Shown here one piece after another: positions 45,378 to 58,020 of a stretch of 64,000 nucleotides of DNA. Position 1 is the stretch's first letter, and every line of letters starts with the position of its first letter. This DNA comes from Amborella trichopoda (taxonomy: Eukaryota; Streptophyta; Magnoliopsida; Amborellales; Amborellaceae). The stretch covers positions 176,843 to 240,842 of the forward strand of contig NW_006499583.1 in NCBI RefSeq assembly GCF_000471905.2. The letters are read 5' to 3'. Under the pieces are notes generated by a model, which had not been told where the DNA came from, did no database searches, and saw only the letters and a list, made by a program, of their open reading frames with translations. A program made the position numbers and the translations under genes.

Positions 45378-47229
45378 AGTCTAGTACAAAAGTCTTCAAG
45401 TATATTTGAATGCATTGTTGTGCTTAGACCTAGGTTTGTCAATTCAAGTCCTGGCTTTGTCAATTCAAGTCCAAGTTTGAGTCTAGGTCTACACCATGTC
45501 TGAAGCCAAGTCCTTCTAGGTCCGAGCCAAGGCTTGTGCTCAACCTAGCCCAGGTTCGGAGAGGGTCTACACCCTAGTCCTAGCCTAGGCCCTCCGATCA
45601 AGGTCCAAGCCAAGGCTGACGCCCAACCTAGCCCAAGTTCGAACCAGCCCTGCACCCAGGTCCGAACCAAGGCCCTCATGTCTAGTCTAAGTTTGGGCTC
45701 AGGCCTAGTTAAACCTAGGTCTCGATCTGGGTTCAAACCCAGGTCTAAACCCAGGTCAACCTAAGTCTATGTCAAGGCTCATGCTCAGCTAAATCAAAGT
45801 ATTAATTTAGGTCCACATTTGGGTCTGAACTCAAGTTTGTCCATAAAGTCCAAGTGAGGCTCACCCCTGGTCTAGGCCTCGGTGTAACCTATGTCTAGTC
45901 TAGGTCTAGCCAGGTTTAATTCTAAGCCCAACTAGGTTCAATTAGGCTAGGTCCAATTAGGATCGAGTCCAAGCCTAGTCTAGGTCCGTGTCCAAGCTAG
46001 GTCTAACCTTCTAGTTTAGCACAAATCTAGGAGTCATGGCCTAGGATCAAACTAGGGTTAGGTCCAACCCTGCAGCTCCAACTCAATCTAGATACATGGA
46101 CCACCATAGTCCACTCTCTCAAATCCATAGTGCTCTTGTGGGTGAGTCACGTCTCAACCCACATGGAACCATACCTAGTGGTCTAAGTCGCCTGATTCAT
46201 AACCCTTAGGGCTACGATTTAGAAACCACGAGCCTACATGTTAGTAGGGTTCTTAACACCTTACACAGTCAAGGGTTTAGGCTAGGGGCAATCCTCCAAG
46301 ACATGGGGGTTAGCATTAAATCTAGTAGGCAAAAGGTTAAGGCCCCGATCCAGATCTTTGAGTTAACCAATCCTAGCCATGTTAACCTCGATGTTCAATT
46401 ACTACCCTAACATTCTATTCTTAGCAATCGGCCAATTAGAAGGTAGGTGGGTTCACAAACATATATAACTAAAGAAGGTCTATCTGCACAATCTAGCATT
46501 AGTAATGGTCAGGGTCTAGACCTAACTCAGTACCAAGACAACCCTAGGGTGTAAGCATTCTTGTAAAACCTATTGAATCGAGGGTACGCCATCCAACATA
46601 GTCAATTAAGGCAGGATAGGTCAGAAGTTCAAGCTATAGGCCACCTCCAACCTATTAGCTCAAACTAGGATAACCTTAGGGGTGCTGGTCTGCCAATCCA
46701 CCAACTACACGTCAAGGGTCTAGGTCTAGTCATCACTTGAGTCTAGGACTACCTTGAGGGCAGACTCCATCTAGCAGTAGTTATGGCCTTCTTTCACTCT
46801 TTCAGTCTAATACTGGGTGGGAGACAATTCTAACACCAGGGATAGATCATCCAGTCAAGATCAGGGGCAGATGGACCTGGTTGCCTAAGGTCAAAGGTCT
46901 AGTCATCATAGCAACTCAAGTCATCCATCCCAAACAAGTGGTGATCCCCTCCTATAGGCCTTCTTACGTAGCCATGTAGTGTAAGCTCCGAGTAATGGGT
47001 CAACTCATGCCCAATTTAAACTTGGGTCAAGTCTGTAGGCCTACAACCAGCATACCAAGTTCAATGCAGTCCTCAGACTCTAACTTGGAACAACTTGTTA
47101 CATGTGCCCAACAACCAAGTCTATGTAAGCTATATACCACAAACTCAAGTAAAATAGATTATACAATTGAGCCAAGTCACCATTATACCAACGACTCAAT
47201 TCGCCAACATGTAAAAAAGCGTGAAACGT
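45378..47229 (+). other. Tat II leader, second part
   Basis: Begins AGTCTAGTACAAAAG, resuming the leader homology with Tat I broken at 35,394. From 45,420 to 46,100 it is made of degenerate AGGTCTAGGTCCGAGCC-like repeats, compositionally the same as the Tat I leader array at 27,280-28,240 in reverse orientation. No coding function. Confidence 0.7.
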
Positions 47230-48230
47230 TTTTAAGACTCTTTAAAGAGGATGAGAATAAATGATTTCTCAGCTTCTAAAGCTTATGTACAAGAGACTCT
47301 AGAAAACCTTGGCCATCTACTAGTAGGGTTCGTGATACTACAATTTAGAAATGATTTTTCTAGGAAAGAGGACCGTGAGACACACATTGACGCCTACTTG
47401 TTAATGGTCCCTACATTGCAAGACCTACCCAACCAATTTATGGACATGTTTTCGAATAGCTTATCAAGAGAGCCCTAATGTGACATCGAAATATCATGAA
47501 GTATAACCCTCAAGCGACTCCTGACGAAATATTTGAGCAATTTTCTTCCCGTTATTTTGAGGCAAGGCCGAGACCCGTTATCCTTGGTGAGTTAATGTCC
47601 ACCAAACAAAAGTCAGGCAAGTTTCTCTCTGATTTTATAACAAGATTAAGAGATGTTTCTATGCGAGTTGTCGAAACTCCACTTCCTGAATCTATAATGG
47701 TAGGCATGACGTTAGAAAATATGAATCTAGAATATATCACCTTTCTCAACAATGGGGCAATCCCTTATTCGTTTCATATTACTTGAGAGAGTCTCATGAT
47801 ATGAACAAGCCAAGGAGAACGAAGAAAAAATCTTTAACAACCCAATGGTAGCCGATCCCCCACACGATGAGAGACAAAGATAGTTCAATAAAGAGATCAA
47901 CATAATCGATATGACAAGTGATCAATCTAAAACTGACGAGCCTCAATGGAGAAACAAAGGTTACTCTACCACATGGAGGACGCAAAACTCTATGCCAAGG
48001 GAATTCACTCCCATTAACGATCCTATGACTAGTGTTCTTAAGGAGTTGCTTAAAGCAAGGCTCATACAATTGCCTACAGTAGCTGGGATTCCTCCCTTCC
48101 ATGGGTGTGATACATCTCAATGATGTGAATGACATTAAAATTATGTCCATAGCTCCAAAGAATGTCGAGCTTTCAGGCATAGAATTCAAGACCTCATTAA
48201 TAATGATGCGATAAGTGTTAAAAAGAAGGA
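47230..48230 (+). pseudogene. Tat II gag
   Basis: Plus-strand pieces: KAYVQETLENLGHLLVGFVI and DRETHIDAYLL (47,280-47,410); NPQATPDEIFEQFSSRYFEA, FLSDFITRLRDVSMRVVETP and GAIPYSFHIT (47,500-47,785); and FTPINDPMTSVLKELLKARL followed by HSSKECRAFRHRIQDLI (48,000-48,205), a gag C-terminal block with Cys/His residues. The order and wording parallel Tat I gag. Stops at 47,476, 47,784, 47,880 and 48,121 break it. Confidence 0.75.
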
Positions 48231-49308
48231 ACCTGATGGCAAAGAAGGACAAGAAACTCTGGATACCTTGACAACCAGTATTGATGTCAACTTGATTAAC
48301 TCAAGAGAATCACAAACTGTGCCCAAGCCAGAAGAACATTCACAATGGCCTTAGAGCACAGGAATAAATCAACTGACAAATCCGGTGAATGAAAAACAAA
48401 ACAAACATAAGCTCACCGAGGATTCTGTGATCAAGGATCCTCCAGATCAAAGTAATGAGGATAACTTTAGCTCCAAACCCGTAACCCAAGAAAGGAGAAA
48501 AAAAAAATGATCATTACATGCAGAATTCCAATTGAAGATGCGGTCCCGAACGTGACATAAGAAATCCTCGTCATCGACAATCAAACTAGGGCAGATGATC
48601 TCTTCAATCCATTCTTCGAGGTTAATGCATTAGATGACTCGAACACATGGGAGAATAAATCAAACTCACAAGAACAAGATGAACTCGAGCATAAGCTCAA
48701 CCAAGACTTTGAGGCAACAGATTCCCAAACTTATGGTGACGAGGAAAACCTTAGCTCCGTGATGAAAACTCAAGAGGAGGCAGATGAGGGAATTCTTCAA
48801 GCAGACTTATTTCCTAAAAAATAAGAGGAAGTCAATCTCTTAAAATTCTAAGAGGCCCACTTGGGACACCTTCACTAGAATTCCTCGCCAACTCACCTAC
48901 ATAGGATGGAGGAGTGATATTAAAAGAGTCAATTATGTGATCCTCTAAGAACGAAGTAGAGGTTCTAGGTTTGACCACCCTCAAACATTCGACACCATCT
49001 CGAGATCCGAAAGAGTGTGAACCCTTAGAAAATCTACGGGGATCACCCGAGCCGCCTTCACAAGACTTCCTAGATCATCTGCCCATTCGGGACGAGGAAG
49101 TAAAATCTGATGGCTAAACTGGGTCATCTCCTTAAGAGGAGGGATTTCCAGAACTTAAGTAGGTCGGGGCATGACTCTGATAACCAGGACACCCCTAGGT
49201 CAAGAATACTATTTGATGAAGAACAAGTTCCTAATAGAACAGAAGAACCTGTAGGCATAGCCCCATCAAACTACTTAGTACGGGCAATCTTATCTCATAG
49301 ATAGGACA
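48231..49308 (+). other. Tat II unassigned region between gag and polypurine tract
   Basis: Acidic, Asn/Glu/Ser-rich frames with stops (for example 48,505-48,820 and 49,110-49,304). No protease or polymerase motif. It may be the remains of a gag-pol linker or filler typical of a deleted element. Confidence 0.4.
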
Positions 49309-49318
49309 CAAAAGGGGC
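49309..49318 (+). promoter_or_regulatory. possible Tat II polypurine tract
   Basis: CAAAAGGGGCAAT followed by TGATGAAATTG closely resembles the Tat I arrangement (CAAAGAGGGGCAAT, then TGTAGACA). The following sequence does not visibly match the Tat II 5' LTR, so the site is tentative. Confidence 0.4.
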
Positions 49319-49321
49319 AAT

Positions 49322-52300
49322 TGATGAAATTGAGCCCCTATTTGTTAACTCTTGACGTGCCATAAGGCCATCAAGTCTTAACTCAGTCACTCTTATTGTG
49401 TGAGAGTCTCACCTTGACTCAAGCACTGAGGAGTATACTATAGAATTTACTTCTGAAGAGAGAGAGAGAGATTTATTACTTTTATGTACCACAAAGATCA
49501 ATGAAATCAAATATCTCTTATTTTGAAAAGAAGGTTTCTCTTTCCTTTCAAAAAATATACATTGAACCTCCCAAAATACTTTTCAATGTAAAAATCTAGT
49601 TTGAACCTTCTAAAATAAATAGAAAGGGAGAATCATCTGATCAATTCTAAGGTAGAGAGAGAAAATAAACAGTCACATATGTGACAGAGATAGACTTTAA
49701 AGTAAGAGATAGTTCATGGATATGTATTAATTAATAAAAGTGAGAGCAATCTTAAAATAGGAGAGAGGGTTGTCATAATAATAAGGGAGAGAGTCATTAA
49801 AGAAAATAGCATATGACAAATCCATAATTATTTAATAAACAAAAGGATAAAAGAGAAAGAGAAAATGATACTTGTTGCATAAATAAAAAGGATTCTCTTC
49901 TATCTTAGTATACAATAGATTAAAATTTCAGTAATTTTTATATTTAAAATTGGTCCATCTTTGATCCATAGTGATACATAGAATCTAAACTCTCTTATTT
50001 AACATGAAGCAGCATTTATTTGAAGATTTGAAATATTTTTGGTAATGAACATTTAGAAAATGTTGGGTTTATGTGACCTTTAAAGGCCTTATGAGTGTAT
50101 AATGAAAACCATTTATTATAGTGGAATATAAACTCAGTGGGAGTGTGGTCCCTCGATGATCATACTAAGAAAATGATGTTTGCTGATACCGGACTGTGCT
50201 TGACAATCTAGGCTAGTCGGTTGGAAAACCCGAGGTACCTGGGCATATAGAATAAACCGAGAAGGGTTTTGGGTTAGCCCTTGATGAGGTTGGAGCTTAT
50301 GCCTGGATGAGTGAGCCGAGGGACTGTGTGACCCTTGTGTGTGATGGTAGGCCTACAGAGACAAGGGTCATATCTTCATCCATATTCTATCACACGACGT
50401 GCATATCGATAGATCATTCGGGGAAGTCAGTTATCCACCTTTGGGTAAAGCGTATGCATGTGCGAGAGAGATACCCCTATGCATCATAGAGTTGTGGGCG
50501 CATCAGGTCGTGGTGACCTTGACTCATCTATAGGGGAGGACTTGTAATCCACAAACTGGGAGTGTGACCCCTTGGCTTCTCGGTCAGACTTTGGTGACCC
50601 GCTAATGAGCCCCTGCTTGGACTATGGGTCATGGGAAACACTGGGTCAGTTTGATAAAGTAAGTGTGGTTTGTAGTCCATAATTGAATGTGGAGTACCCC
50701 GTGATTGTTGATAGAATTCTTGAACCATATGGATCAATTTCCTATCATATAAATTTAATTGTGTTTATTTTATTATTAAATTATTTTAGATTTATTATTG
50801 AAATTTTTTTAAGTCATTTGATATTTTATTTATTATTTTTGGACTTATAAAAAATAAAGTTATTAATTTACAAAGTTATAATGTTTTAAAATTCATTTTG
50901 TCTAATTATAAAATATTTATTAAAAGATATGTGTGGGCCCATAATGCACATGGGCCCACCATGTGGGCATTAGGTGGGGCCTCACATACCATGCATGGGT
51001 GGAACGCCCCACCCTTGGATTCCTTTTTTGTTGCTTTGTGTTCAAGTATATTAAATATGGTAACTATACCTTATAGCATATGGTCAAATATTGATTAGGA
51101 AATATTGACCATATCTTATCTTGATTATTGAAGGTATATATAAACTTGATATTATTTGATATATTCTTATGGAATATATGAGATGGATTATGCAATTTTA
51201 TGGAATGCATGATATTTTAATAGATTTAACTTATTTAAATATATTGATGGGAAAAATGGTTTAAGGAAATGGGGATAATGGTTCATATACCTTCTATAAT
51301 GTTGATGGTCCATCTATAGAATGGATGGTTCAGATCTCTCACCCCACAACTCACCTTGATCAACGGTCTATATTCAATCACAATAAAAAGGCAAACTATG
51401 AGAAACCCTAAATAAACCATAGACCTAAATTTCACTATAAATAGGGGTGCTCTTCTCCCCATCTAAACACATCTCTCTCTCTCCCATAAACCCTCTCTCT
51501 CTTCTCACTAATTTTCTCTCTCTAACTCTCTCTCTCCTAGAAACCCTAGGGGGCATGCCCCAACCCTAAAGACTCCCTCTCTCTCTTGACCTAATTTAAG
51601 GGTTTGGAAAATTAGGGTTTGAGCTTAATTATTTTGGAGTAAGGGTTTTGTAGAGATTTAAAGGCGGTTATCTAGTTTAGCCGAAATTAACTTTTCCGAT
51701 TCGATATTGAAGCTAGACCGCTGATCCCGCGCCATTGGATGTGGTGACTCGGTGTAAGGTGTAATAAGCTCGGTTGAGGTAATCTCCGGCTTCTTCTCTT
51801 TTACTTACTTTGCTCTTTTATTTTATATTCTCAAGCATAGTGTTAAGTTGTAAAAATGACATCAAGCGGTTGAGTTTTATTTTATTGTTGTCCTACTTTA
51901 TTTGAAATATTTATTGATTGTAAAAAGTCTATCTGTACGCCATCCTTTTGCCAAAATACAAAAAGGGTGATTATTGTCATTAAAAAAAAATTGTATTCCC
52001 CGGAAAAAAGATCAAATAGGTCTAACTTTCATAAAATACCCCAAAATATTGATTACACTCTCTTTTTGGAAAATTTACACACGGACTTTTGAGATTTGAG
52101 GTAATCTCATTGATGTTTTTGGGTATTTTCTCGTGAAGTTTAAATTATATGCTATTTTTGTTTAGGTATAATTTTGACTTATCCTAACTTTTTTGAAAAA
52201 GCCGTATCTCTTATCACACGCATATTTAGATTACACATGCCATGCCTTACACCGCACAATTAAAGTGGAGGACGATTCTAGTGCAATTAAATGGCTAAAA

Positions 52301-52540
52301 AAAATAGTCCATGGTAGTTCCCGCAGGCATTTAACAAGATAAAGTACACGATTAACCTTATGCAAATCCAACCTAACCCACTCGTACTGCAAGACCAATA
52401 TGCGAGAAAATGAGGCCCTCAAAGCCACAATCATGATTTCTTGGTTCTAAGTAGATAATAATTTACTCTATAAACATGAATTTTTTTATTCAATAAAAAT
52501 TATTTTCACATTAAAAAAAAAAAATTTATGTGAGAAAAAG
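49322..52540. other. AT-rich non-coding stretch, probably LTR or other repeat sequence
   Basis: No protein or RNA gene recognised. At 51,434-51,448 CACTATAAATAGGGG, followed by a CT-rich tract (51,470-51,600), looks like a TATA box and transcription start region, as found in LTRs or plant gene promoters. The sequence after it (to 51,790) is not coding. A GTGGGCCC...GGGCCCAC palindromic patch is at 50,932-50,963. The minus-strand open frame at 52,231-52,434 has no motif. Confidence 0.4.
51434..51448 (+). promoter_or_regulatory. TATA-box-like site
   Basis: CACTATAAATAGGGG about 35 nt upstream of a CT-rich leader-like stretch. It may drive an LTR transcript. No downstream open frame supports a gene. 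Confidence 0.35.
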
Positions 52541-52566
52541 ATCTTAGTCGGACTCTAGAAAAATGC

Positions 52567-52872
52567 ATGCTCGAGGAGGGAAAAGTTATAATTGTAGAAA
52601 ACGCAAGGAACATGAAAAAGAAAGGCTCGAAAATTCAGTTTGGTTACGAGGCAAAAATTAGTATGTTTTCCCTTAAAAATTGGGATTCATCACAAATGAT
52701 AGTTTTTGATATACTCGATATATTTTTACATGAGAATCAAAATATCCAAGATGTTTTTTCAAAAAAGTTAAGCTCGCTCCAAACTGCAGTGGAGGGAAAG
52801 AAAGGTGTCATACTAGAAAATCAAGGTATGCCTGTGTGTACCGTAGTCCGTAAGTTTCCATTTCAAAAATGA
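52567..52872 (+). CDS. unrecognised open reading frame, 101 codons
   Basis: A plus-strand frame starting MLEEGKVIIVENARNMKKKG, with a mixed, protein-like composition (Lys/Glu-rich, amphipathic stretches, VFDILDIFLHENQNIQDVF in the middle), unlike the low-complexity frames around it. No motif I recognise, no known neighbour and no obvious splice context. It could be an exon of a degenerate gene, a transposon fragment or chance. Confidence 0.25.
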   Translation: MLEEGKVIIVENARNMKKKGSKIQFGYEAKISMFSLKNWDSSQMIVFDILDIFLHENQNIQDVFSKKLSSLQTAVEGKKGVILENQGMPVCTVVRKFPFQK

Positions 52873-53149
52873 TTTTTTAAAAAAATCTCCAATTTTTTGA
52901 ATTACATTAAGGGTCCGTTTCGGCACATGGATTTTAGGGCATAGAGTTTTATTATCATGGATATTACTGAAATCCACCATTTGATTTGCGCAATGGCTAG
53001 GATATTAAAATTATGTGGAAATTAAATCTTGGAAAATCACCTAATTTTTTCATGATTTCATTTCCACACCAAAACCTGTTTTTTTGAAGTTTTAAGGCCC
53101 ATGGTTAACACTCGTCAACCCCCTCAACCCGAAACATAAGGCACATTTG

Positions 53150-56100
53150 ATAGGGTATGAAAATTTTAGAGAGAGAAAGTACCTAAAAATTTTTTAGGAT
53201 AAAAACTATCTCAAAATTTTTTATGGGGAGAAACTATCTCAAATTTTAACTTTTAAAGAGAGAAAATATCTTGATTTTTGTTATGGTCATTCAGCCACTA
53301 AAGCAGTTATTGGCTCAGCTATTGTTTCATCAATCCATCGTAACAGAAAATCAATTTGTATCAATCAATCAAATTCATTGAAGAAATAGTTGTACTCATA
53401 TAATATACAATATACGAAAATATCATAGAATATTTTATTCTTCTAAATTAAAAAGTTGATTCTATTAAAGTTAAAGTAGAAATAAGGGAAAATTTCATAC
53501 AGAACCCTAATTCTCCATTTTATTTCATGGTAGATCCTCATTCTATTTTTCTTTCAAGCGGCGTGAAAAATCCCTAAGGATTTCAACTAACTCTTTTCAT
53601 ATCTTATCTTTCTCATTTATTTACTTTTGACCATAAAAATTAGCCATAACAAATATTTTTATATCATTTCAACCCAAAAACGTTCCATAAATGTTTTAAA
53701 AACGTTTCAAAAACTTTTTTAACCCACCCCATTATATCTTTTAACTCAAACGTTTCAAAAATATTTTTTTATTATATTTTTTACCTTTTCAGCCCTTCAA
53801 TGCCACATTGAGGGCTCCCTACTCTCATATTGAATTGAAATGGTATAAAAACATTGGTTAGAGTTAATTTTTATGGTAAAAAGTGAATACATAAGTGAGG
53901 TAAGAGATGAGGGGGTACGGTGAAATCTTTAAGAATTTTTTTATGCTGCTTAAAAGAAAAATGGAAGGAGCGTCTCTTATGAAATGAGATAGGGAATTAA
54001 GGTTCTGCATGAAATTTTTCTTAAAAATAAAATAGAAAGAGAAAGACATAAGCATAAGATATATATATGGGAAATAACTTTGTGAGACCCTCTCACAGCC
54101 ATGTATGTAAGACTTCAAAGGATCATCATTAAATTTGGCACAGATCTTTAGAAAAGTCAAGTTCCACATCTATGTGATAACTTTTCTAGATATCTATGTC
54201 AAATTTAATGATGATCCTTTAGGGTCATATACACATGGGTGTAAGACGGTCTCATATCATACCATTACGATAGATTAGAAATGCTATTCTAATTCTAGAA
54301 CTCTATAAGATATTCACTTCTCTAAATTCTCTATATATTAAACCAACTAAAAGAAATATAAATTCTATTCGAAATGTTCTTTGAAATATAAATTCTATTT
54401 GAATTAAAATTTTAGAGAGAGAAACTACATTAAATTTTAGAGAACGAAAGTACCTAAATTTTTTTGGAGAAATAAACTATCTCAAAATTTTTAGAGAGAT
54501 AAACTATCTCAAATCTTAAATTTTAAATAAAAAAACTCATCAAATTTTAGAGAGACAAAGTGGTTTCCATTCCCACTAATAATACCACCCTAGTAATACC
54601 TTCAAAAAGGTAACTCCTAATCTACTTAAAAAAATGGGTAGGGGCATGTTTTCCATATTGAATTACCCAAAAAAAAACCAAAAATCAAATTTTAGTGAGA
54701 TAAATTACCTAAAAATATTTAGAGAGATAAATATCTTAAAGTTTTCAGAGAAAGAAACTATATCTAATTTAAGTTTTAGACCTAGAACGTATATTAAAAT
54801 TTTAGAGATAGAAAGTATATAAGGTTTTTAGAGATAGAAACTGCCTAAAAAATTTATTGTGAGAAAAACTATGTCAAAATTTTTATAGAGATCAACTACC
54901 TCAGATTTTAAGTTTAGAGATAGAAAATATCTTATACTTTTAGAGAAAGAAACTATATCAAATTTTAGAGAGAGAATGTATCTGTAATTTTTAGATACAG
55001 AAGCTATATTAAAATTTAGAGAGAGTACCTAAAATTTGTAGAGATAAAAACTATCTCAAAAATTTAGAGAGAGAAACCATCAAAATTCTTAAATTTTAGA
55101 GAGAGAAAGTATTATAAAAATTTTAGAGATAGAAATTATAATAAATTTTAGAAATAAAAATTGTCAGGAAATTTTTAAAGAGAGAAATATCTCAAATTCC
55201 TTAAGGAGAAAAACTACCTCAAATATTAAGTTTTAGATAGAGAAAATATACTAAAATTTTAGAGATAGAAATTATATCAAATTTTATAGAGACTATGTAA
55301 TAATTTTTAGCAAGATAAACTTTATTAAAATTTTTAGAAAAAAACTATCGTAAATTTCATGTTTTAGAGAGATATACCATATAAAATTTTAGATAAAGAA
55401 AGTACTTGAAATTTTTAAATAGAGAAACTATCTCAAAAATTTTAGAGAAAGAAACTATCTCAAAATTTTTAGAGAGAGAAACTATCTCAAAATTTTTAGA
55501 GAGAGAAACTATCGCAAATTTTAAGTTTCAGAGAAAGAAAGTTTATTGAAATTTTTGAGAGAGAAACTATGTCAAACTTTAAAGAGAAAACTATCTCAAA
55601 ATTTTAGAGAGAAAAATTATCTCAAATTTTAAGTTTGAGAGAGAGAGAAAACATCTTCAAATTTAAGAGAGATTAACTATCAAATTTTAGAGAGAGAAAG
55701 TACCTAAAAATATTTAAAGAGAAAAACTATCTCCAAATATTTAGAGAAAAATTACCTCAAATCTTATGTTTTATAGAGAGAAAGTATCTTAAAAAAATTA
55801 TATCATATTTTAAAGAGAGAATTATTAAGAGAGAGGAATTATCTCCAAATTATTAGAGAGGAAAAATATCTTGAATTCTAAGTTTTAAAGTGAGTATTTT
55901 AAAATTTTAGAAAGATCAACTATATGAAATTTTAGAGATAGAAAGCACCTGGACATTTAGAGAGAAAACCTATCTCAAAAGTTTTAGAGAATCAAATTTT
56001 AAGTTTTGGAGAGAAAGTATATTAAAATTTTAGAGAGATAAAGCATATCAAATTTTAGAGAGAGAAACTATGGCAAACTTTTTAGAGAAGGCTATCTTTT

Positions 56101-56150
56101 GAGTTTTAGAGAGAGAAAGTATATTAAAATTTAAAGAGAGAAACTATAAC
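53150..56150. repeat. AT/GA-rich minisatellite, about 27-bp unit, degenerate
   Basis: Some hundred degenerate copies of a unit built on AAATTTTTAGAGAGAGAAAC and TATCTC. Best preserved at 54,400-56,150 (consecutive units at 55,461 and 55,488, 27 bp apart), with outlying copies from 53,150. The array is interrupted by other sequence at 53,290-54,400, including a foldback element. Confidence 0.85.
54081..54256. mobile_element. foldback MITE-like element with about 62-bp arms
   Basis: The left arm (TGTGAGACCCTCTCACAGCC... to AAATTTGGCACAGAT) is the imperfect reverse complement of the right arm (ATCTATGTCAAATTTAATG... to TAAGACGGTCTCATA). The ends resemble the widespread plant GTGAGACCGTCTCAC foldback family. 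Arms are separated by about 45 nt. Confidence 0.8.
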
Positions 56151-56639
56151 AAATTTTGTTACCAAACAATGAACATCTCCAAAAACAAGAAATAAAGCAC
56201 GGTCACCTCGGACCGCTGTCTTTCTCAAAAAATAAGAAAGAAAAAGCCATTCGAGAATGGAGACCTCAAACCTCTAAGGAACTGAGGCCTACTCAGTCTA
56301 GAGGGCGATTCAAGAATTATAACCTTGGACGATCTGGGCACTGCCCCTAAAGCTTGGGGCATTACCTTACTAATGAAAGATTTTTAAAAATAATAATAAA
56401 TTACAATGCGGTTCGATAATGACATCTTTGGACTAATGGGTAATTTTAGAAAAAATAAAAAAAATGCAAATTGACGAACTTTTTTTGTACTTTTTGCTTA
56501 AAATCAAACCATTTTATATTTTAGTAAAGTTTTTAGGTACGTACGTAAATCACTCTTTTTCTTTTAATTTATTCAAGTTTGTCCACTCTCTCCTCACTAT
56601 TTAAAGAAAGGTTTCTATACTTCCCCTATAGCATATAAG
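56151..56639. other. non-repetitive patch after the minisatellite
   Basis: Includes a 64-codon plus-strand open frame (56,156-56,350), GC-richer than its surroundings and ending at a CCTAAAGCTTGGGGC phrase. No motif recognised; possibly a retrotransposon fragment. Confidence 0.3.
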
Positions 56640-57108
56640 ATCTATGCTTCTTCTACCATCCAGCTGTCCAATTTTGATCAAGAGAGCCACTCGCCGTTCG
56701 ATCTTAGATCTGATGTCTCAAAATATTTTATTTTTAGTTTTTTTATACAAATTGTATGAATATGAAATTTGGCATGTGCCATTTTTTCATCGAATCACAC
56801 CTATAAAAATTATTAAAACTAATTTTTTGATAAAATATAATGATCAAAATACCCCTTGAAGCATCCAGGGGTATGTTGGTCATTTTATATTATTGGAAAT
56901 ATGCTTTTAATATTTTTCGCTAGTGCGACTTTAATAGAGGATTGGACATACAAAATTTGGTGTTGAAATAGTTTGTAAAAAAACAATTAAAAACAAAATA
57001 GTGTAGAGACGTGACATTGTGATTGGGATAATCTAAACCTTCCATTCAGAATGAACGGTTGGATAAAGAGAAATATAAAAGTTATATTGAGGAGAAACAT
57101 AAAAAGCT
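56640..57108. mobile_element. dispersed MITE-like repeat, copy 2
   Basis: Second copy of the repeat at 8,616-9,062 in the same orientation, with the same end phrases (CTACCATCCAGCTGTCCAAT near the start, AACGGTTGGATAAAGAG near the end, roughly inverted). It differs in the centre, where CCCCTTGAAGCATCCAGGGG forms its own small hairpin. Confidence 0.65.
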
Positions 57109-58020
57109 TGCCCTTAAAGACGTCCCTACTTTGATTGGATCTTTTTCTATCTACTATTTAAATCTCGTTCTCTCTCTCTACAATTTTATGGGATCTCTAC
57201 ATCTCAACAAAATATTTAAAATCTATTTCATCCGGCACTCTATTCCTATCGTGTTTTCCTCTTGGATCTTTCTCTCTCTACCATTTAAATCACTCTCCCT
57301 CTATTATTTAAGGGTATCTTTACACCTTAACAAAATATTCAAAATATCTCCCAATTCATTTAGGAATTTTTTCTCAACTTCCATACTTCTTTTTTTTTTC
57401 AATTCATTCAAGATTGTCCTCAATCTCTCTCTCGGCAATTCCTTCAAGATTGTCTCGTGTCTCTCTCTAATTCCTTCAAGGTAGTCTCCTCTCTCTCTCT
57501 CTCTGTGCTACATCTCCATAGACTAAAGCTCTTAAGTTTTGGATTCATCAATGGCCGGCAAGGACAAGGTTGGGATCTTGGTACTACTACTTTATATTTA
57601 CATCTCTAAGTCAATTTTTTTTGTACTCGTCAATCTTTTCTGTAGTATTATTAGTGTTCACATCTCTAAGTAAATTTTTATTGCACTCATCAATCTTTTC
57701 TGTAGCATTATTAGTGCTCATTGATTTCTTTGTCGAATTGTTGTGATTTATATTGTTTTTCAAAAAAAAAATATTGTGATTTTTGTGGCTATGAATTTTG
57801 ATGCAACCCTTTATTGGTGCTCATGAGTTTCTTGTATCTTTCTTCACAATGAAAAGATACCTAAAATTGGGCTTATGTCTCTCTTCCTTAAAAAGAGACT
57901 AATTTAATCGAAATCTTTAAATTTCATGCACTTTCTTTTTCCTTTTTGTTGATAATTGTTTAAATTTGCACCGCTAAAACTAACTACTGCAAACAAAAGC
58001 TATTTGAATTTGTAATAAGA
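57109..58020 (+). repeat. CT-rich duplicated segment, copy 1
   Basis: Matches 62,080-64,000 in order: TCCGGCACTCTATTCC, TATTATTTAAGGGTAT, CAATTCCTTCAAGATTG, a CT tract, CATCTCCATAGACTAAAGC, GGATTCA(T/G)CAATGGC, GGACAAGGTTGGGATCTTGG and TTTAAATTTGCACCGCTAAA. Here the short ATG frame after the CT tract has lost about 30 bp relative to copy 2. Confidence 0.8.

Larger units (their letters stand above)
32600..49320 (+). mobile_element. Tat/Ogre-type retrotransposon 'Tat II', gag only, interrupted
   Basis: Parts in order on the plus strand: 5' LTR (to 33,630), primer-binding-site-like sequence, leader (33,651-35,394 and 45,373-47,230, split by a Tekay-like insertion), gag (47,230-48,230), an unassigned stretch with many stops, and a possible polypurine tract at 49,309-49,318. 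LTR, primer site, leader and gag are all recognisably related to Tat I. No protease, reverse transcriptase, RNase H or integrase motif was found, so the element is non-autonomous or heavily deleted. A matching 3' LTR was not recognised. Confidence 0.65.
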
